Position numbers and translations under genes: made by a program. A stretch of DNA of 16,054 bases, taken from CAZNHL01 sp964572965. GTDB lineage: Bacteria > Bacteroidota > Bacteroidia > Cytophagales > UBA9547. Positions 14,406 to 16,054 of this stretch are shown here, one piece after another. The DNA is taken from assembly GCA_964572965.1 (NCBI GenBank), contig CAZNHL010000080.1, positions 1 to 16,054 of the forward strand, written 5' to 3'. The notes under the pieces were generated by a model that was not told the origin of the DNA, did not search any database, and saw only the letters and a program-made list of their open reading frames with translations. How positions within the stretch are numbered: position 1 is the first letter of the stretch; every line of letters starts with the position of its first letter.

Positions 14406-15350
14406 TTAAACAAACATTGCCGTACGCTTTGTTATCAATTCTTTATAATTGTCTTTTCTTTCTTCGTCCAAAAAAGAATCATCTATCAGCAGCGTAGCTT
14501 TGGGCAGCCATTTTACAAGTCTTTTATAAACAGTATTAATTTGTTTATCATTGAGTTTTAAAACACTGCCCAGACGGTCAAAATAGCCTTTATTAAAATT
14601 TTCCTTCTTGCCGCCCATCATCAGAGCGAAATCCTCCTTGTCCTTTGGCAGAACCAACTTTACATTCAAAAGGTCATAAAACGGAGCAAGCACCCAGCCT
14701 GTTGCTGACAGAAACATCGAATAGTTTTTAAGATGCATATCGTTGTTGCCAATGACATAGTTGAAAACTGCCGATTCAAAAAACCGCACCTTATCGAACA
14801 ACGTGTTTACAGACAAGTCGCCAATGGTCTTACCCAAGTTCTCCATGTTTCCCATGTATTTATCCGACAGCTCCAGGATTTGCAAAAAGTCAATCATGTG
14901 ATTTTTACTCCCGTCTGCATTACGGTCAATTCTCCTCGTAATAAAACACAACTCCCCCGAAGCCAGCCTGATCATATTTACTGGAACTATGTTCATACCA
15001 AACAATGCTGCCAGCTTCATAGAAAGATGCTCGTTTTCAGGCATCTGCGGATAGGCTTCGTTTTGCGGCTTTAAAATATACTGCCCTTCCAAAGCATTCA
15101 TAATAGTCAGCCGACTGCCATGATGCCCGTTTGCCAACTCATTTTTAATCCAGCCTAAAGACAATTTCGGCTGAACTCCCGGTACTGTTACAGACAATTC
15201 AGCAGCCTGTTTGGCCAATTTCTCCATATCCTCTAAGCGATACGGCAAGGCAGGCGCATTTACAGTCCCGAAGAATGCCTTTGTACATTTCGAGTGATAG
15301 TCCTGTTGGTTTTCACCCAACTCCTTATAGCAATACAAACACTTAGGCAT
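14406..15350 (-). CDS. HipT-like serine/threonine kinase toxin (HipA C-terminal family)
   Basis: This 314-residue protein is the kinase half of a split HipA system. It opens with a small Cys/His motif, C4-x2-C7...H19-x2-C22, that may bind zinc. The Gly-rich loop is GVQPKLSLG (58-66), whose Ser is a probable autophosphorylation site. K94 (YILKP) should contact ATP, FITRRIDR follows, and the catalytic loop is GNNDMHLKNYS with D204. The metal-binding Asp is D226 in APFYDLLNV. All key residues are intact, so it should be active. It lacks the N-terminal subdomain of long HipA, which is encoded separately by the upstream gene, overlapping by 8 nt. E. coli HipA and HipT phosphorylate aminoacyl-tRNA synthetases; the target here is unknown. 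Confidence 0.88.
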   Translation of the reverse strand: MPKCLYCYKELGENQQDYHSKCTKAFFGTVNAPALPYRLEDMEKLAKQAAELSVTVPGVQPKLSLGWIKNELANGHHGSRLTIMNALEGQYILKPQNEAYPQMPENEHLSMKLAALFGMNIVPVNMIRLASGELCFITRRIDRNADGSKNHMIDFLQILELSDKYMGNMENLGKTIGDLSVNTLFDKVRFFESAVFNYVIGNNDMHLKNYSMFLSATGWVLAPFYDLLNVKLVLPKDKEDFALMMGGKKENFNKGYFDRLGSVLKLNDKQINTVYKRLVKWLPKATLLIDDSFLDEERKDNYKELITKRTAMFV

Positions 15351-15678
15351 CTGTTTCAGTATTTAGCAAATGAACACTTACCGCGCCAATGGCATTCTCG
15401 CAACAGGCAAGCAGCAGCCCCATGCGGTCATTTTTGTTAATTTTCCAGCTTTCAGCGGCAATATTCAACAGCCACCCTTCAGGTATCAAGCCATCAAAAA
15501 ACGGGAACAAGCGCTTACTCCTGTATGGCCTTGGCGACACTGGCATGTTGTAAGTGATAAACTGACCGGGATAGCCCTTTACATATTGCTCATCATATAT
15601 GAAAAGGTATTCACCATTGTCATCCTCCGTCAGCACACCCGCTCTGATGTTATTGTATTTCACTATCCCTTGTCTCAT
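15343..15678 (-). CDS. HipS-like protein (HipA N-terminal subdomain, probable antitoxin or modulator)
   Basis: This 111-residue protein corresponds to N-subdomain 1 of HipA. It has GVLTEDDNGEYLFIYDEQY, LFPFFDGLIPEGWLLNIAAESW and a closing cluster around CCENAIGAVSVHLL. In the E. coli HipBST system the equivalent small protein HipS neutralises the kinase HipT; the same role is inferred here from gene order and size. The gene overlaps hipT by 8 nt downstream and the hipB-like gene by 29 nt upstream if its first Met is used. That packing implies coupled translation of all three. It could instead be a mere structural part of a split HipA, with the HTH protein as the real antitoxin. Confidence 0.82.
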   Translation of the reverse strand: MRQGIVKYNNIRAGVLTEDDNGEYLFIYDEQYVKGYPGQFITYNMPVSPRPYRSKRLFPFFDGLIPEGWLLNIAAESWKINKNDRMGLLLACCENAIGAVSVHLLNTETDA

Positions 15679-15874
15679 TATTCCTGTTTATCGGACCTAA
15701 CACATGACCAAACATCAGCAGCACCTGATTGACCTTCGACAAACTCAGGTTTTCTTTGCCCTGTTCAATCTTCCTGATCACCGTAAGCGCAACTCCCGCC
15801 CTTTCAGCAAACTCTTCCTGAGTTAAGCTCAAAGCCTTGCGCCTGTTCTTTACAAAGTCTGACAACCCGTCCAT
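15650..15874 (-). CDS. HipB-like helix-turn-helix antitoxin/repressor
   Basis: This is a 74-residue XRE/Cro-type DNA-binding protein from the ATG at 15874. The helix-turn-helix covers about residues 4-60 (FVKNRRKALSLTQEEFAERAGVALTVIRKIEQGKENLSLSKVNQVLLMFG), and a short polar tail follows. It is the first gene of the three-gene operon, the HipB position. It should repress its own promoter, probably together with the kinase complex, through the palindromic sites just upstream. An upstream in-frame ATG at 15925 would add a hydrophobic 17-residue leader encoded by the operator DNA itself and is not credible. Confidence 0.88.
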   Translation of the reverse strand: MDGLSDFVKNRRKALSLTQEEFAERAGVALTVIRKIEQGKENLSLSKVNQVLLMFGHVLGPINRNNETRDSEIQ

Positions 15875-15882
15875 ACTATATG

Positions 15883-15968
15883 TATTTGCATATAAATATA
15901 TGTAAAATATTAAAACTATATGCATATACGTATAATTTTAATCATAAAGACAATTTTATATGCAAATA
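15883..15968. promoter_or_regulatory. Operator array of three TATNTGCANATA palindromes upstream of the hip locus
   Basis: Three 12-bp sites share the core TATNTGCANATA: TATTTGCATATA at 15883-15894, the perfect palindrome TATATGCATATA at 15917-15928, and TATATGCAAATA at 15957-15968. The first and third are exact reverse complements of each other. Centres are 34 and 40 bp apart. The second overlaps another palindrome, TATACGTATA (15925-15934). The nearest site starts 9 nt upstream of the hipB-like start codon. This layout fits cooperative autorepression by the HipB-like protein; no binding has been shown. Confidence 0.6.
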
Positions 15969-16054
15969 GATATAATTATCGAGACTATAACTTCCCAAAT
16001 GTGTCTTCGATTTCTATGGTTTAAACAATAGCAGTGGTATAAATTTTATCATAT

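Noticed and set aside
15875..15925. Longer HipB-like protein with a hydrophobic N-terminal leader
   Set aside because: The extra codons coincide with the AT-rich palindromic operator sites, and the helix-turn-helix protein is complete from the ATG at 15874.
15969..16054. Possible further gene or tRNA at the right edge
   Set aside because: No reading frame, cloverleaf or conserved motif could be recognised in these AT-rich bases.

Overview
The window looks like a chromosomal piece of a Bacteroidota bacterium, most likely Sphingobacteriaceae-like (Pedobacter/Sphingobacterium type). This rests on the gene families present (LytS-type kinase with LytTR regulator, lipoprotein-anchored RND efflux parts, a permease fused to a DtxR-type domain, a HipA-family kinase split into two genes), AT-rich leaders without clear Shine-Dalgarno sites, and TAnnTTTG-like promoter elements. 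The genus is an inference. No rRNA, tRNA, CRISPR array or insertion sequence was seen.

Positions 129-7700, minus strand: one tightly packed operon. In transcription order it encodes a periplasmic adaptor lipoprotein, an HAE1-type RND pump, a TolC/OprM-type outer-membrane channel, a LytS-like sensor histidine kinase and a LytTR response regulator. The channel gene is interrupted in the assembly by ten Ns. The bases left of the Ns are an inverted copy of the missing coding sequence, so the break is very probably an artefact; undoing the flip gives an intact 465-residue protein. Positions 7701-8015 form a divergent promoter region.

Positions 8016-12976, plus strand: a metal-import operon of unusual build. 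A stand-alone MntR/DtxR-like regulator overlaps by ATGA with a gene in which a metal-binding periplasmic protein, a single transmembrane helix and an ABC ATPase are one polypeptide. The matching permease lies further downstream and carries a complete C-terminal DtxR-like metal-sensing region. The transporter is therefore built from two fusion proteins, and the operon has two copies of the same metal-sensor domain. A DUF1016/YhcG-type PDDEXK nuclease gene, visibly richer in A+T, sits between the two transporter genes. A 20-bp dyad just upstream of the regulator is the best candidate operator.

Positions 12977-14267: after a short hairpin and a degenerate 7-nt repeat region come a 6-pyruvoyl-tetrahydropterin synthase-family gene with the mammalian-like CxxxxxHGH motif and, overlapping it by 41 nt, GTP cyclohydrolase I (folE). 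The two enzymes catalyse consecutive pterin steps. A perfect 21-bp hairpin separates folE from the next, convergent locus.

Positions 14406-15874, minus strand: a three-gene hipB-hipS-hipT type toxin-antitoxin locus, with overlapping genes and three copies of a palindromic TATNTGCANATA site in its promoter region. The last 100 bases or so hold nothing further that can be identified.
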